A DNA stretch of 64,000 nucleotides from Diogma glabrata. Its lineage: Eukaryota; Arthropoda; Insecta; Diptera; Cylindrotomidae. The position numbers were made by a program, and so were the translations under genes. The notes beneath the pieces are model-generated. The model was not told where the DNA came from, ran no database searches, and saw only the letters and a program-made list of their open reading frames with translations. The stretch lies in the NCBI GenBank assembly GCA_963693315.1, contig OY856188.1, positions 248,531,171-248,595,170 on the forward strand, read 5' to 3'. This document shows positions 14,183 through 25,339 of the stretch, in pieces (position 1 is the stretch's first letter; every line of letters starts with the position of its first letter).

Positions 14183-17040
14183 AGTTTTAAGCTTTCGTTT
14201 TTTCGTATGACACCAACCATCTAAAATTGCAAACTTATAGTTACTTCGGTGAGCAAGATCTATGTCTTACATTCATGAGCCAAAAGTCAAATTCTTATCC
14301 CCATTTTTTTGGTATTTCTCGACGTTTTAGGACCTACTGATTCTAAAAAAGCAAACAAAAAAATGTATGTCTGTCTGTGGTGCACCAGTAACCAGGCTGA
14401 CCTACCCCATTAATACAAACACCCAAACACTCCCACAATATTCCCATTCGGTAACAATTATCCAAAATTATATCAAATAATTGACCCCTTGATCGTTTCC
14501 GTGATCATTACAACAAGTCTAGACATAATAACCCACAGCTGCTATATAATCCTACATTCTTTAATCGATAAATCTTTAATTAAAATCCCATACTTAATTT
14601 TCAGTTGATAACATTTTTCCAAACTTAATTTCAATTAACATTAGTTATATTAACTACATAAAAATACCGTTCAAATTAAAAAACTTTCCCAAAGATTTTC
14701 TCATAAATAATACAGAATGTATTTTTTATGTCTATTTTCCAATTAACAAAACAACCCAAACAATTTGCTAACATTGCAGCTGTCGTACAAATTTCTATAA
14801 TCCAAAGTTCAACTGGTTACAATCCAAAGTCCCATATACAATCCATACATTCTTTTAATTCCAATAAAAATTCTATTCATTAAATCAAAATAACAAATTT
14901 CTACAATTCAAAGTCCAACTGGTTACAATTCAAAGTCCAATGTACAATCCATACATTCTTTTCAATCAAAATAAAATTTCCATTTATTAAATCGAAATAT
15001 CAACTAAATTAATTAAACCTAATTACAACAATAGTTCCATTGTAAATACGAAACATAAAACCCTACACGAGCTAAGACTAAAATATTTCCATTTAAAACA
15101 AATATTACCGGAAAGTAATAAAACTCTCCAATAATTAATTTTTCTTTAAAAGCGACAAAAAATGTAGCAAAAAATGTTAAAACTTAAAATTCGATTACTA
15201 AGATATTTCTATTTTATTTTATTTTATTTTATTTTTATTTTGGAAAAACGCTTTTCGATTGGTCAATTGATTTTTGCCCAAACGACAACCTTGGGAATAA
15301 ATACTACTGATTTTTCAGTAAACAAGTGAGTTCTCGAGTAGTACGCGTTCGGTCGACAGTCAAATTCTAACCGTGGGAAAATCGAATCCCAAATTCTCCC
15401 AATTCAAATTCAATCATAGTTTTATTTAAAACATTGTGAAGTTACCGTTGGAAAACCAAGTAAGTAAAACCTTTTTAAAAACGAATATTAAAAATATCTG
15501 TGGTGCACGATTATCCCTAACGGGAACACCACATATCTGCCAAAATCTGGAAAACCGTAGAACGGATTTCAAAAATTTTGATTTTTAAAAATACGTATCC
15601 TTTATGGACATGTTCGAAAGGACGATGTGTTCGATAGCTGTACCGGCAGTTTGTCAAAAAAATCGTCACGTGTGTCAAAACAAGAAAATTTGCATATTTT
15701 TGGCTTAAAAACGTTAAATGTAAGTGATTACGGGTAGGAACATTGAATTTGGAGAAATCTTGATGGTAGGGATTGGTATGTGAGGTAAAAAATAGATTAT
15801 GGCATTATAAGTTTGTCGAAAAAATGTTGTCAAGTGTGTCAAAAAATGATTTCATTTATTTTTTAGCCAATTTTTTGGGAAAAAAAAAATTAGTTGTTTT
15901 TATGACGTAAATGTACATGAAATAGGACATGGAAATTTTTGAATTTGTTATAATTTTTGCAATATTTTCAGAATTTTGGAAAAAGTTTGAATTTTTGAAT
16001 TTTTAAGAATTTTTGGAATAGTGTTAGAATTTAGAATAAAATTAAATATTTGATTTTATTCTAATTTTTGGAATATTTTTGGAATTTTGAAAATAGTTTC
16101 AATTTTTGATTTTGTTATAATTTTTGCAATATTTTTAGAATTTTTGAAAAAAGTTTGATTAATTAATTTTTACAATATTTTTGGAATTTTGAAAGAAATA
16201 TGAATTTGTGATTTTGTAATGAAATACAAACTTTTCCAAAAATATTTCAAAAACTATAACAAATTCAAAACTTTCCATGTCACATTTACGTCATACAACA
16301 GCTAAATTTTTTTTCAAAAAATGGGGTAAAAAAATTAATGAAATCATTCTTTTGACACATTTGACCTTATTTTTTTGACAAACTTATAATGCCATAATTC
16401 TCTATAATAATAATAAAATTTCATGTCATACGAATAATTAATTTTATTCTTTTCCAAAAAATTGGGTAAAATAATAAATAAAAATCTTTCTTTTGACACA
16501 CTTGACAACATCCTTTTGACAAACTTATAATGTAAGAATCTAAATTTTGGTCTCACATTCCAAATCCAACCATCAAGATTTCTTCAAATCCAATGTTTGG
16601 ATCCTGTTAGGATCTTCTTATGTTAGGATCTTCAAATCCACCTAATGATTTTTTGACCACTTCCAGTTAAGTTATCGAGCAAATCGTACTTTCGGCTCTT
16701 TTCATTGAGTAAACCTTTCGGCTCTTTCCATTGAGTAAATTTTTGAAATCTGTCCAGCGGTTTTTGAAATTTTGTCGGTTGTGACGGACGGCCGGCCGGA
16801 AATGAGAACGATAAACAAAAACTCAACCAGAAGAACAACGTATTCTAGACCGAGTTGTGAAAACTTGACCATTTTTGAATTTCCTGAAACTTGGCATATA
16901 AGTAGTATGGACAAAATCAAAAATACGACTTATTTTACAATTTTTTTAAAGTGCATATTTTGAACATAGGGGTCGTAAAATATTAATTAAATTTTTTTCA
17001 AACGGCGAACTTATCATCTATCAAACCAAAAAAGTTTGCT
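14183..17040 (+). mobile_element. Palindromic family A element plus block B (unit 2), interrupted
   Basis: Repeats the order of unit 1: AAGCTTTCGTTTTTTC flank, family A head at about 14250-14375, satellite-like and minisatellite sequence, then a reversed arm from about 16210 to 16797, then block B from about 16800. The head is split from the body by a ~1.16-kb insertion. The right end is damaged: in unit 1 the reversed head is present before block B, whereas here sequence jumps from GGCCGGCCGG directly to block B. It is therefore a duplicated but independently rearranged copy. Confidence 0.65.
14376..15533 (+). mobile_element. Probable solo LTR (Ty3/Gypsy-like) inserted in family A
   Basis: The insert begins TGTGGTGCACC and ends AACACCACA, an LTR-like TG...CA with short inverted ends. 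Family A resumes just after it, with about 25 bp apparently lost. Near the right end a TATA-like AATAAATAC (about 15295) is followed by CAGTAAACAAGTGAG, resembling an LTR promoter and start region, and a short ATTTT pentamer run lies at about 15205-15240. I see no internal coding sequence and no clean target duplication, so the solo-LTR reading is an inference. Confidence 0.5.
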
Positions 17041-17059
17041 GTAATCGGTATAGCCGTTA

Positions 17060-17250
17060 TTGGGCAATTTAATTTCAAAGTTACATCGGATTGGCACAAT
17101 TTTCATTTTTCATGCATGTTGGGGTGCCCCCTATGCTCAAACTATGAACTTTCAAAAAATTGTAAAATAAGTATTTTTTATTTTGTCCATACTACTAATG
17201 TGCCAAGTTTCAGAAAATCAAAAATGGTCAAGTTCAAATTTCGAATTTTT
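17060..17250 (-). repeat. Inverted copy of block B
   Basis: Contains CATGCATGTTGGGGTGCCCC, CATACTACTAATGTGCCAAG and AAATCAAAAATGGTCAAGTT, which are the reverse complement of block B at about 13880-14045. It closes the duplicated region with an opposite-strand copy. Confidence 0.7.
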
Positions 17251-18069
17251 CACCTGCGTAGATCACGTTTTTCATCACCAACAGAAATAAATTATAAATT
17301 ATAAACTGAAAAAAACATGTCCTATTTCCAATCGAAATGCAATTGTCTCAACCTCACCGTGCGGTCACATATGGCGAATCAAACTACGAAATTGCTTCAA
17401 CAACTCTAAAATTATAAATCGATGAAGTTGAGACAATCACACGAAATATTTATGTGAAAATAAAATATAGTTCAATTAATCTCAAATACTTAAACTTGAA
17501 AATGAAAAATTCATGATATAAGGCCAAAGGAAATTTTTTTCAGGGAAATAGTTATTATCTTTATTCAACTACTGTTGAAACTATTGGATATAACACTTTA
17601 TATTTTAAATATACCTCACTCTGTTGTTAAGAAAATGTTATCGTGTAGTTGTCCCAATCACAGTGAAATTGTTTGCAAATAATTTTTCTTTGCACAACAG
17701 CCAACTTCGAGATGAGGTTGTCATGAACTTCAATTTTTTTTTCAGTGTAGGTGTATGAAAACTATAAATTTAATTTTACTTAATAAAAATTAAACTATGT
17801 ATGTAATAAAATGATACATGTTTGTCGTTTTTTAATGTAACATATAAAAATCTTTGGTTTTTATTTTTTTATCTATAAGCTACGTTTTAGCTTTATTTTT
17901 AGAAGTTGTGTGCTAGTAAAATAGTCATTCCGAAGTTTAGAAAATTTAAAAACATTACTAGGAATTTTGGATTTTTTAGATCAATTAAACTCAAGAAAGT
18001 AAAGAAGCAATTGGATTTTTTTCAATTCAAAGGTATGGTTGAAGGTTTCTCAGAAAAAAAATCCACTTC
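17251..18069. other. Non-coding DNA, no gene seen
   Basis: AT-rich, with no recognisable protein or RNA gene. GAAGTTGAGACAATC and AATTGTCTCAACCTC around 17340-17440 form a short inverted repeat, so a decayed inverted-repeat element is possible. Confidence 0.4.
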
Positions 18070-18165
18070 CCATTTTGCGTGTTTCGGATGAATTCGAACC
18101 TTCCTCCTCAGTGCTTTATTTGAATCCTTAGAAACGCTATCGATTACGCCGTTGAGGCGATGACA
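18070..18165 (-). pseudogene. tRNA-like sequence, probable tRNA-derived SINE head or tRNA relic
   Basis: On the minus strand an A-box-like GGCGTAATCGATAGCG (plus 18135-18150) is followed about 45 bases later by GGTTCGAATTC (plus 18090-18100), a good B box. The spacing fits a tRNA or an RNA polymerase III SINE head. I could not fold convincing acceptor and anticodon stems, so a working tRNA is unlikely. Confidence 0.35.
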
Positions 18166-18366
18166 ATTTCATAGTTGATAATTTACTTCATCGCTTATTT
18201 ATTTTACTTAAGTTGAATTTTCCACTGTCATTAGACTCTATATTATGGAAATGTTTTAGCATTATATGGGCTTTTTTCGTTAAATTTCTAGACAATACTA
18301 TGTGTGAATTCATAGAATATTTCTGTTTATTTCTGTTCGTGCGCCATTGTATAATGAACAAAATAT

Positions 18367-18624
18367 GTTCGCGCACCACTGTAATTAATCAACAAAACAA
18401 GTAAAAAAAAACATCATCATGAAAAATGCATATTTTTATTATCATCAAAAAATATCTTTCTCGTTTTGACGGCTGCCGAGGAAACAACATTGAAACAACA
18501 TTGCAAATTATTTAATTTTTCCAATTGTTTAATTTTGAGTTATTTTTCAAGTTAATAAAATCGAGTTTATATTAATTTTTCTGAAATCAAATATTTTTTT
18601 ACTAAACATAATCACTTGCGTAAT
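18367..18624 (+). mobile_element. Candidate 5' LTR of the BEL/Pao element
   Basis: A sequence starting TGTTCGCGCACCACTG and ending near GCGTAATCA lies directly before the primer-binding site, where the 5' LTR should be. The start is uncertain because a similar TGTTCGTGCGCCATTG lies about 30 bp upstream. No 3' LTR is present because the element is truncated, so the boundary cannot be confirmed. Confidence 0.35.
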
Positions 18625-18631
18625 CATAAAC

Positions 18632-18649
18632 TGGTGCCGAAACCCGGGA
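18632..18649 (+). other. BEL/Pao primer-binding site
   Basis: TGGTGCCGAAACCCGGGA matches the tRNA-primer-binding site I associate with insect BEL/Pao retrotransposons, where minus-strand DNA synthesis begins. It lies between the candidate LTR and gag, with a MITE inserted just downstream. Confidence 0.7.
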
Positions 18650-18687
18650 ATTGGGTCATCGTGGATGCAACGCCAATAAAATTAATA

Positions 18688-19265
18688 GTCTCTGGGCCTT
18701 CACCTACATAATTTTGTGATTACCACATCTTTTATACTTCGTGATGCGCCTGTCCTTGACGAGCCCGAAAACATTCGGGCAATCAAATCGGCGAAACAAA
18801 TCGGAAACAAATCGGCCGCTATTGCGTTCGGCAAGCTCTGAAAAATGCCGATTGACCGCGATCTTGTAAATTTGCTACCACATTTATTTTTTCTGACTGT
18901 GGAGGTTGGAAATTTGTTTTAGAATACGAGGGTAAGCTTGTCCGATCAAAATGTGTTTGCTATTGTCGAGTCCGACAACTGACATTTTGGGTGTTTGGGT
19001 TGTCGGACTAGACAATAGCAGACAAATTTCTGTCGGACAAGGTTACCCTTGTGTTCTAAATCAAATTTTCAACCCCCATAGTTAAAAAAAACAAAAATTT
19101 ACAAGATCCCGGGCAATCGGAATTTTTCGGAGCTTGCCGAAAGCAAAAGCGGCCGATTTGAAAAAAATCGCAGAACAAATGTTTTCGGGCTCGTCAAGGA
19201 CAGGCGCATCCCGAAGTATAAAATATGTGGTAATACCAAAATTATGTAGGTGAAGGCCCAGGGAC
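18688..19265. mobile_element. 578-bp hairpin MITE with TA target duplication
   Basis: The left end GTCTCTGGGCCTTCACCTAC and the complement of the right end (GTCCCTGGGCC...) match over about 29 bp with one mismatch, and the rest folds as a long hairpin. Internal matched pairs include GTCCTTGACGAGCCCGAAAA and GCTATTGTC...GACAATAGC near the centre. TA dinucleotides flank both ends (18686-18687 and 19266-19267), which fits a Tc1/mariner-type non-autonomous element. It sits in the BEL/Pao leader between primer-binding site and gag, so it is younger than that element. Confidence 0.85.
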
Positions 19266-19410
19266 TATAAGTATAGTTTTCAATTATTAAAGTGAACAAT
19301 TCGAAATTTTCCGAGCATTTTGTTAAAAATTTGCATAAAATATTATAAAAAGTTTTTATTGAAAGACGTTTCGCGTATCACAATTTTTGTTTTCCTTACT
19401 CTTTAGAATT

Positions 19411-20329
19411 ATGTCAAAATTAAAAATTGAATTTCTGTGCGAACGTTTGGAGCGTTTTGGGCAATTGATTTTAGTGTTCAATGATAAGATCACGACACAT
19501 GATGCACAAGCACATGTAGGGTAGAAATGCTTGAAAAAATATGGGAATGCTATGGGCGACTCGAATCGGAAATAATGAAAATGACAGACGCAAGTGAAAA
19601 AGTTAATCAATTTGAAAAACACTATGTAAAAATAAATGCTTCATTGATGATGTTTGAAATAAGGTTCAAGGTCGAAAAAATATATGACGCTCCTATTGAT
19701 CAACTTGCGATGAATCAAAAAAAAATTGTTACCGAACTCACACGAATTCATAAAGTTCAGGCGCGAAAACAAGAAGGCAAGAACGTTTGCCTTCTATTAA
19801 TATTATACAATTTGATGGCGATTATTCCAAATGGTACGCCTTTCGAGATATATTCGTTTCAACTATTCATTCAAAACAGGAAATCCTAAATGTCCAAAAG
19901 TTACAATATTTGCAAAGTTATTTGAAAGGCGAAGCCGTTGCGTTGCTACGTCATTTACGTCAGCCACCGAGGCAAATTACGGAGAAGCGTGGAAAAAACT
20001 AACAGAAAGGTACGACAAGAAAAAACTTATTATCTCGTAATTTATAGGAAAATTTATGAATCAAGTTCCATTATCTACCTCACTTTCTCCTGGTACGCTT
20101 CGTCATCTAGCTGATACTTCTGATGAATGAATACAAAGGCTATCTGCATGGGGCATTTATGGAGAATCCAGAGATCCGCGGCTAATTTTCATAGTTCTTA
20201 GCAAAGCTGATACGGACACGCGACAAGCATGGGCTGATAAATATGCAGCAAATAAATTGTCAACATACAAGGAATTTCTCAAATTTTTGAACAATCGGTG
20301 GGATGCAATAGAGGACACTGATTACTAAA
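19411..20329 (+). pseudogene. gag: BEL/Pao gag region, frameshifted
   Basis: Gag forms the retrotransposon particle and binds its RNA. An ATG at 19411 opens a frame that breaks at about 19515 with a stop and resumes in another frame (19527 onward, starting MLEKIWECYG). From 19787 comes the region typical of BEL gag (DUF1759 type), with FDGDYSKW, a VQKLQYLQSYLKGEA block and, after a further shift near 19970, NYGEAWKKLTERYD. More stops follow before LSKADTDTRQAW and KFLNNRWDAIEDTDY. The order matches known BEL elements, but at least three breaks make it non-functional. Confidence 0.85.
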
Positions 20330-20640
20330 TATTTCGTGAGAAAATTGTCACTTAAACGCACGACTGCTAAAGTTTGCGTTCACGGTTTATCTAATTTTGG
20401 TGTTGGATACACTAATGGCTCAGCTGCGATTACAATACATTCATACTACAATCTACAATGTATAATTTCGTTGGATCCACCTATCCTGCCTAAGTTAACG
20501 GACAATCTACTATCATCGTCATTTAAAATTCAGGATTGGACGCATGTCATATTAATTCAATTAGCCGATCCAAAATTTAACATTAAAAGTGAAGTCGACA
20601 TAATTTTGGACTACCGAAATATTTTTTAAAGTTATACAAA
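20330..20640 (+). pseudogene. BEL/Pao protease-like (DUF1758-type) region, decayed
   Basis: A 97-codon frame contains AKVCVHGLSNFGVGYTNGSA and LADPKFNIKSEVDIILD, resembling the retropepsin-like segment between gag and RT in BEL polyproteins. Upstream sequence expected for the catalytic portion is missing, suggesting an internal deletion after the gag remnant. The assignment rests on position and partial similarity. Confidence 0.6.
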
Positions 20641-22580
20641 ATGGCTACATCGATGAACCTGATAATTTCCCATATGCAAGGGAAACTGTATTTGGATGGA
20701 TACTTTGTGGCAAGGTTCCAAATGATTCAATGCTGTTTTCGATGTCATCACTTCACATAAAAATCCAAGATGACATAAATAACACCTTGCGTAAATTTTG
20801 GGAATTGGAAAATGTTACTGAAGCACCAAGGTTATCTGCAATCGACTTATAATGTGAAAAGCATTTTAGCGAAAATGTAAGACAAAATATGGAAGGAAGA
20901 TATATTGTAAGATTACCGTTTCAACTCACCGATAATAAATTTACCACTCGTCCACAAGCCCTTGACTGATTAATTTCAATGAAGCGCAAATTTGTTCGTG
21001 ATCCACAATTAAAAATGATTACATTAAATTCATGCATGAGTATATCTCACTTGGGCATATAGAAAAAATTCCACATCACAAAATCCATGTCGCAATTCAT
21101 AAATCGTACTATTTACCGCATCACGGCGTCCACAAACAAACAAGCACAACCACTAAATTAAGAGTGGTGTTTGATAGGTCATCAAAAAGCAGCACAAGTC
21201 AATCATTGAATGATTTACTCATGATTGGCCCCGTTGTACAGCGTACATTATTTTCTATTTTGATTAATTTTCGTTGTTACAAAATTGCAATTGTTTCAGA
21301 CATAGAAAAATGTATCGTCAAGTTCTTATGGATCGGCGAGACATCGATTTTCGGAGAATTTTTGGGCGAGATTCATATTTACAACCAATTGAAGAATATC
21401 GTTTACTTACCGTTACGTATAGTTTTCACCGTCATTTTATTTGGCAACACGGACTTTAAATGAAATTGCTGAAAATCTCAAAATTAAGTATCCAGATGTT
21501 GCAGTGGCTATAAAAAATCAATTTTACGTAGATGATTTAATGACGGGTGCTGATGATATTTGTGGTGCAAAGAAGTTACGTAATGACATTGATCAAGTTT
21601 TAAGCGCATATGGGTTTCAACTCCGCAAATGGTGATCCAGTTGTTCTGCATTAAACAATAATTCACCTACCAGTGAACTGCCATTAAAAATTCAAGAAGA
21701 TGATTCTGCCAAAGTGTTTGGCATCAAATGGAACTCAACTTATGAAACTTTAACTTTCCGACTGAATTTTGAGAAAATGCCAATAATAAACACCAAAAGA
21801 GTTATTTTGTTGGAATCATCACGTATTTATGACCTACTTGGATGGCTCGCACCAACCACAGTTTTAATCAAAATTGCATATCAGCAGTTATGAAAACAAA
21901 AATTTGATTGGAATGAGCCATTGCCTCAAAACTATGTAAAAATTGGGCAAACAATACGAAATGAAGTGTTTAAATTTGCCGAATTGTCAATACCCCGTTG
22001 CATCGTCGTTTACATTCAATAAGTTCAACTACATGGATTTTGCGACGCTTCTCAAATGGCCTATGCTGCGGTTGTCTATGTTTGTAGTGCCGATTGTAAT
22101 GGCAATGTGTCTGTCAAATTATTAGCAGCGAAAACCAAAGTCCCTCCGCTTAAAACATGATCAGGTCCAGAGTGGCTGTGGAAAGCGGAAAATGAATGGC
22201 CAAAATCAAAATAAACGACACAAACTTGGAGCAGCGTAAAAATTATGTAGGGTGTGAAAGAAGTAGAAATTGTGAAATACTTGCGGCGACATTAGTTTTG
22301 AAAAAGTGCAATGAAAATTTCGAATTGTTTGATAAAATATCTAATTATAATAAATTAATTCGAGTTACTGCGTATATTTTTAGGTACATTCATATTCTAA
22401 AGGCAAAGTCAAAAGGGGAAAATTTTAATCAACTGCCATATCTTGGTGCAGATAAATTGCTTCATGCTAAATTATTTCTCATCAGGATGTCACAATCACA
22501 ATCATTTGAAGCTGAAATTAGTTAATTGCTACATAGTGGGAAATTGCTAAACAAAAATCCACTATCACAATTAAGTTTGT
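20641..22580 (+). pseudogene. pol: BEL/Pao reverse transcriptase and RNase H region, decayed
   Basis: RT copies element RNA to DNA and RNase H removes the template. The linker NGYIDEPDNFPYARETVFGW is followed by the RT core: YYLPHHGVHKQ, TTTKLRVVFDRSSKSS and SLNDLLMIGPVVQ (about 21105-21240), then an aspartate-containing SDIEKC, a shifted RQVLMDRRDIDFRRI, and the catalytic FYVDDLMTGAD at about 21520. After the RT, KVFGIKWN, LAPTTVLIKIAYQQL and NYNKLIRVTAYIFRYIH match the BEL connection and RNase H region. Stops and frame changes occur every few hundred bases, so no functional polyprotein can be made. Confidence 0.88.
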
Positions 22581-23094
22581 TTTTTGACGATGATAAAATT
22601 TTGTGCGTTGGTGGGCGATTGCAACAAGCCAATATTCCATTTCAACAAAAACATCCCGCACTCCTTGCGTGAGATCATCCGTTTACCAAATTGATAATCG
22701 TATACTTCCACCAATTACACCTGCACGCTGGCGTTAATTTGACAAAGAATTTGGTACAAAGAGAATATTGGATACCAAAATCGCGCATATTGATTCGACA
22801 AAAATTGGTTAATGTATCACATGTTTTAAATTTCACGCTCAAGCATATCAAATCATGGGTCAACTTTCATCACCACGCGTAAATGAATCACGCGTGTTTG
22901 CACATGTAGGTGTTGATTACGCTGGCCCTGTATTGATAAAAAGCGGAACTACACGCAATGCTAAAGACTATAAGGGATACATATGCTTATTTGTGTGTTT
23001 CTCATCTAAAGCGATTAATTTTGAATTATCTTCAGGTCTTAACACTGATGATTTTACTCTTGCATTTTGACGGTTCACTGCTAGGAGAGGTTTG
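22581..23094 (+). pseudogene. BEL/Pao integrase, truncated
   Basis: Integrase would insert the cDNA into the host genome. The N-terminal part shows HPFTKLIIVYFHQLHLHAG and QREYWIPKSR; the cysteine pair expected after it has changed (NVSHVLNF). The core starts FAHVGVDYAGPVLIKSG, with the first catalytic Asp in GVDYAG, and runs through KGYICLFVCFSSKAINFEL to FTARRGL. Resemblance ends abruptly at about 23094, so the remaining catalytic residues, the chromodomain-side region and the 3' LTR are absent. An in-frame TGA precedes the last segment. Confidence 0.85.
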
Positions 23095-23334
23095 AGCTTT
23101 TTTATGACTAGCACAATCAGCACAACTCTAGAGCTGCTATACAGCACATCCTTTGTTTTTCTTTTTTTTTTCAAACTGCCGGGATAAAATCTGCTTGAAA
23201 AATCGCTCGCATCATGTAAGAATAATGCAAACTCATGTAAAATCCATTTGATATTTTCAGAAACCCGTTCATTATTAATTTATTTTTAAAAAATTGTCAA
23301 ATCATTTCTACTATGTTCCAGTGAATTCAGATAA

Positions 23335-23505
23335 GTAAGGGTAGAGCCTACCTTAGTGGATTAGAGCTACCAATCAATTTAATAGCTCTCCGTTGCAGAT
23401 TATCAAGATATTTCATACTTGTTACGTACGCTTCATCCAATATATGAGAATAATACTTCATACTACTTTATGCAGGGACGTATAAATGACTTGTAGTCCA
23501 AAAGA
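23335..23505 (-). pseudogene. LINE fragment (ORF2 C-terminal region, CR1/Jockey-like)
   Basis: Read on the minus strand, the region encodes SHILDEAYVTSMKYLDNLQR followed by RAIKLIG, the segment found after the RT domain in many CR1/Jockey-type ORF2 proteins. A stop interrupts the following SNPLR...ALPLL piece. It abuts the foldback element at 23513. The opposite strand to the LINE piece at 24.4 kb shows that two different LINEs are involved. Confidence 0.6.
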
Positions 23506-23512
23506 AGCTGTA

Positions 23513-24359
23513 GTCCAGTAACTTTGTTGCCTGAGAGTATGAGGTAGTATGCGTCAAATCCGGTAGTTCTGATTTTTTGCAGACTTGTTTATAATTTTTG
23601 CCTAACCTCGAGCGCTGAACGCAACTTTGTCAAGAAAAAATCGTTATTTTTTCAAATTTTGGCGATTATAACCCTAAACGACTAGTTTTTTCTTTATATT
23701 TTCTTAAGACGGTTTTAAAGTAGACTAAATTCACTACAATATGATACTAGAACTGTCTCTGTAGACCCAATAGTTTCCGAAATTAAACCTCAAAAATAAA
23801 AAAAAATCGTTATTTTTTCAAATTTTGGCGATTATGGCCCTAAAGTACTAGTTTTTGAAAAAAAGTGGACTAAATTTGCTACAATATGATACTAGAATTG
23901 TCTCTGTAGACCCAATAGTTTCCGAGATTGAGCCTTTCAAAGTTTATCATATTTTTAACTTCGCAATATTTTGCAATATTTTAGACATTATTTTAGTCAC
24001 TCGAAAATTCATTCAGAACGATAGAATTGCAAAAAATGGCACATTTCGAAAAAATGATAAACTTTGAACTGCTTAATCTCGGAAACTATTAAATCTACAG
24101 AGACAGTTCTAGTATCATATTGTAGCTTGTCCTAAGAAAGTATAAAGAAAAAACTAGTCCCTTAGGGTTATAATCGCCAAAATTTGCAAAAATAACGATT
24201 TTTTCGTTTCGTTTTCGTTTTTTTGATTTTTGACAAAGTTGCGTTCAGCGCTCGGGGTCACAAACTTGGATTATTCATAAGGCCAACATCATAAACAAGT
24301 CTGCAAAAAATCAGAACTACCGGATTTGATGCATACTGTGATGTATAAAGTTACTGGAC
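23513..24359. mobile_element. 847-bp foldback/MITE with TA target duplication
   Basis: Ends are GTCCAGTAAC and GTTACTGGAC, flanked by TA at 23511-23512 and 24360-24361. Arms of about 300 bp share complementary blocks such as AATCCGGTAGTTCTGATTTT, GTTGCGTTCAGCGCT and the ACAATATGATACTAGAA region. An internal direct duplication repeats GTCTCTGTAGACCCAATAG at about 23754 and 23898. No coding sequence; it must be moved in trans. Confidence 0.85.
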
Positions 24360-24419
24360 TAATGTTAAATAACAATAAAAAAATATATGCTGTCACGGGA
24401 CACCAGGCAGAAATATAAA

Positions 24420-24840
24420 AGTTTATTGTAGAATTTATATTTATAAACGCCTTGACACCGATGTTCTCAGGTCATGAATGTTTCCGTAAGCAATTAAACA
24501 AGTATAAGCACGTAACGGACACAAGCTGCCTTTACTTGAGTGAAAAACAAAGAACGCAGAGCACGTTCTAGTCGAATGCGGAAGGTTTGCAAGCACACGA
24601 AGATTTATTGAGCATCATATGGAAGCATCAATCACTCCAAATAGTCTCGTGAAATTTATGCTGCGCTCAAAAGACAACTGGAACATATCGAATGAGATCA
24701 TCAAAAGTATGATGAAACGACTTAGATAAGAAGAACGAAGAGTATCCATGCTCAACACTATGCAGAAAACCATGAAAACATATCATTATAATTATGAGAG
24801 AGTACTTACTCAACCCCTGCCCTACGAAAGAATGCCTTAA
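24420..24840 (+). pseudogene. LINE fragment, R1-clade-like ORF2 C-terminus
   Basis: Translated frames give SGHECFRKQLNKYKHVTDTS, then after a frame change EHVLVECGRFA and RRFIEHHMEASITPNSLVKF, ending NEIIKSMMKRLR before a stop. This is the cysteine/histidine-bearing end typical of R1/Jockey-type ORF2 proteins (HGCF...C..C...EHV.FECPRF pattern). The first cysteine pair is damaged and the RT domain is missing, so it is a 5'-truncated relic. Confidence 0.7.
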
Positions 24841-25064
24841 TTGTTGGTACTACAGGTAAGCAACAGGATCATACTTGGAAAGTCGGGTTCCAAGTGTTTT
24901 TTGAACTTTTATCTTCTTACGTATAAAACGTATTCTTACGTATAAAACACACACACGCAAATAATTTTCGACACCAGATAATTGAAATTGGTATTTATTG
25001 TTTAACACCAACGAAATATATGTATTGACGACCGCCAACGAAATATAAATATATGTATATATGT

Positions 25065-25324
25065 ATCGTCGGCTCCAAAGCATTTACGTGTCACTACATT
25101 TTGAAAAAATAGATATGAACCGCAAAAAACGATTTATTGTGATTCTAAACTAGCTTGAAAATAAAAATTTTTTAATGAATAAATTTAAAAAAATTAAGTT
25201 TTTTTTATTAATTGATAGTAATTTTTTTTAAAAGCTTGTTTAGAATCGCAATAAATCTATTTTCTGAGCTTCCTTTGAATTATTCTAAAATGTAGTTACA
25301 CGTAAATGCTTTGTAGCCGACGAT
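25065..25324. mobile_element. ~260-bp inverted-repeat MITE
   Basis: Left end ATCGTCGGCTCCAAAGC and the complement of the right end ATCGTCGGCTACAAAGC match closely, continuing through CATTTACGTGT and CTACATTTT. Inner parts pair through GCTTGAAAATAAAA-like and TTTTAAAAGCTTG-like segments. There is no coding capacity and no unambiguous target duplication. Confidence 0.75.
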
Positions 25325-25339
25325 GTTTTGTATTGCACC

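Noticed and set aside
19099..19299. Minus-strand frame of 66 codons
   Set aside because: Lies inside the hairpin MITE arm and is an accident of that sequence.
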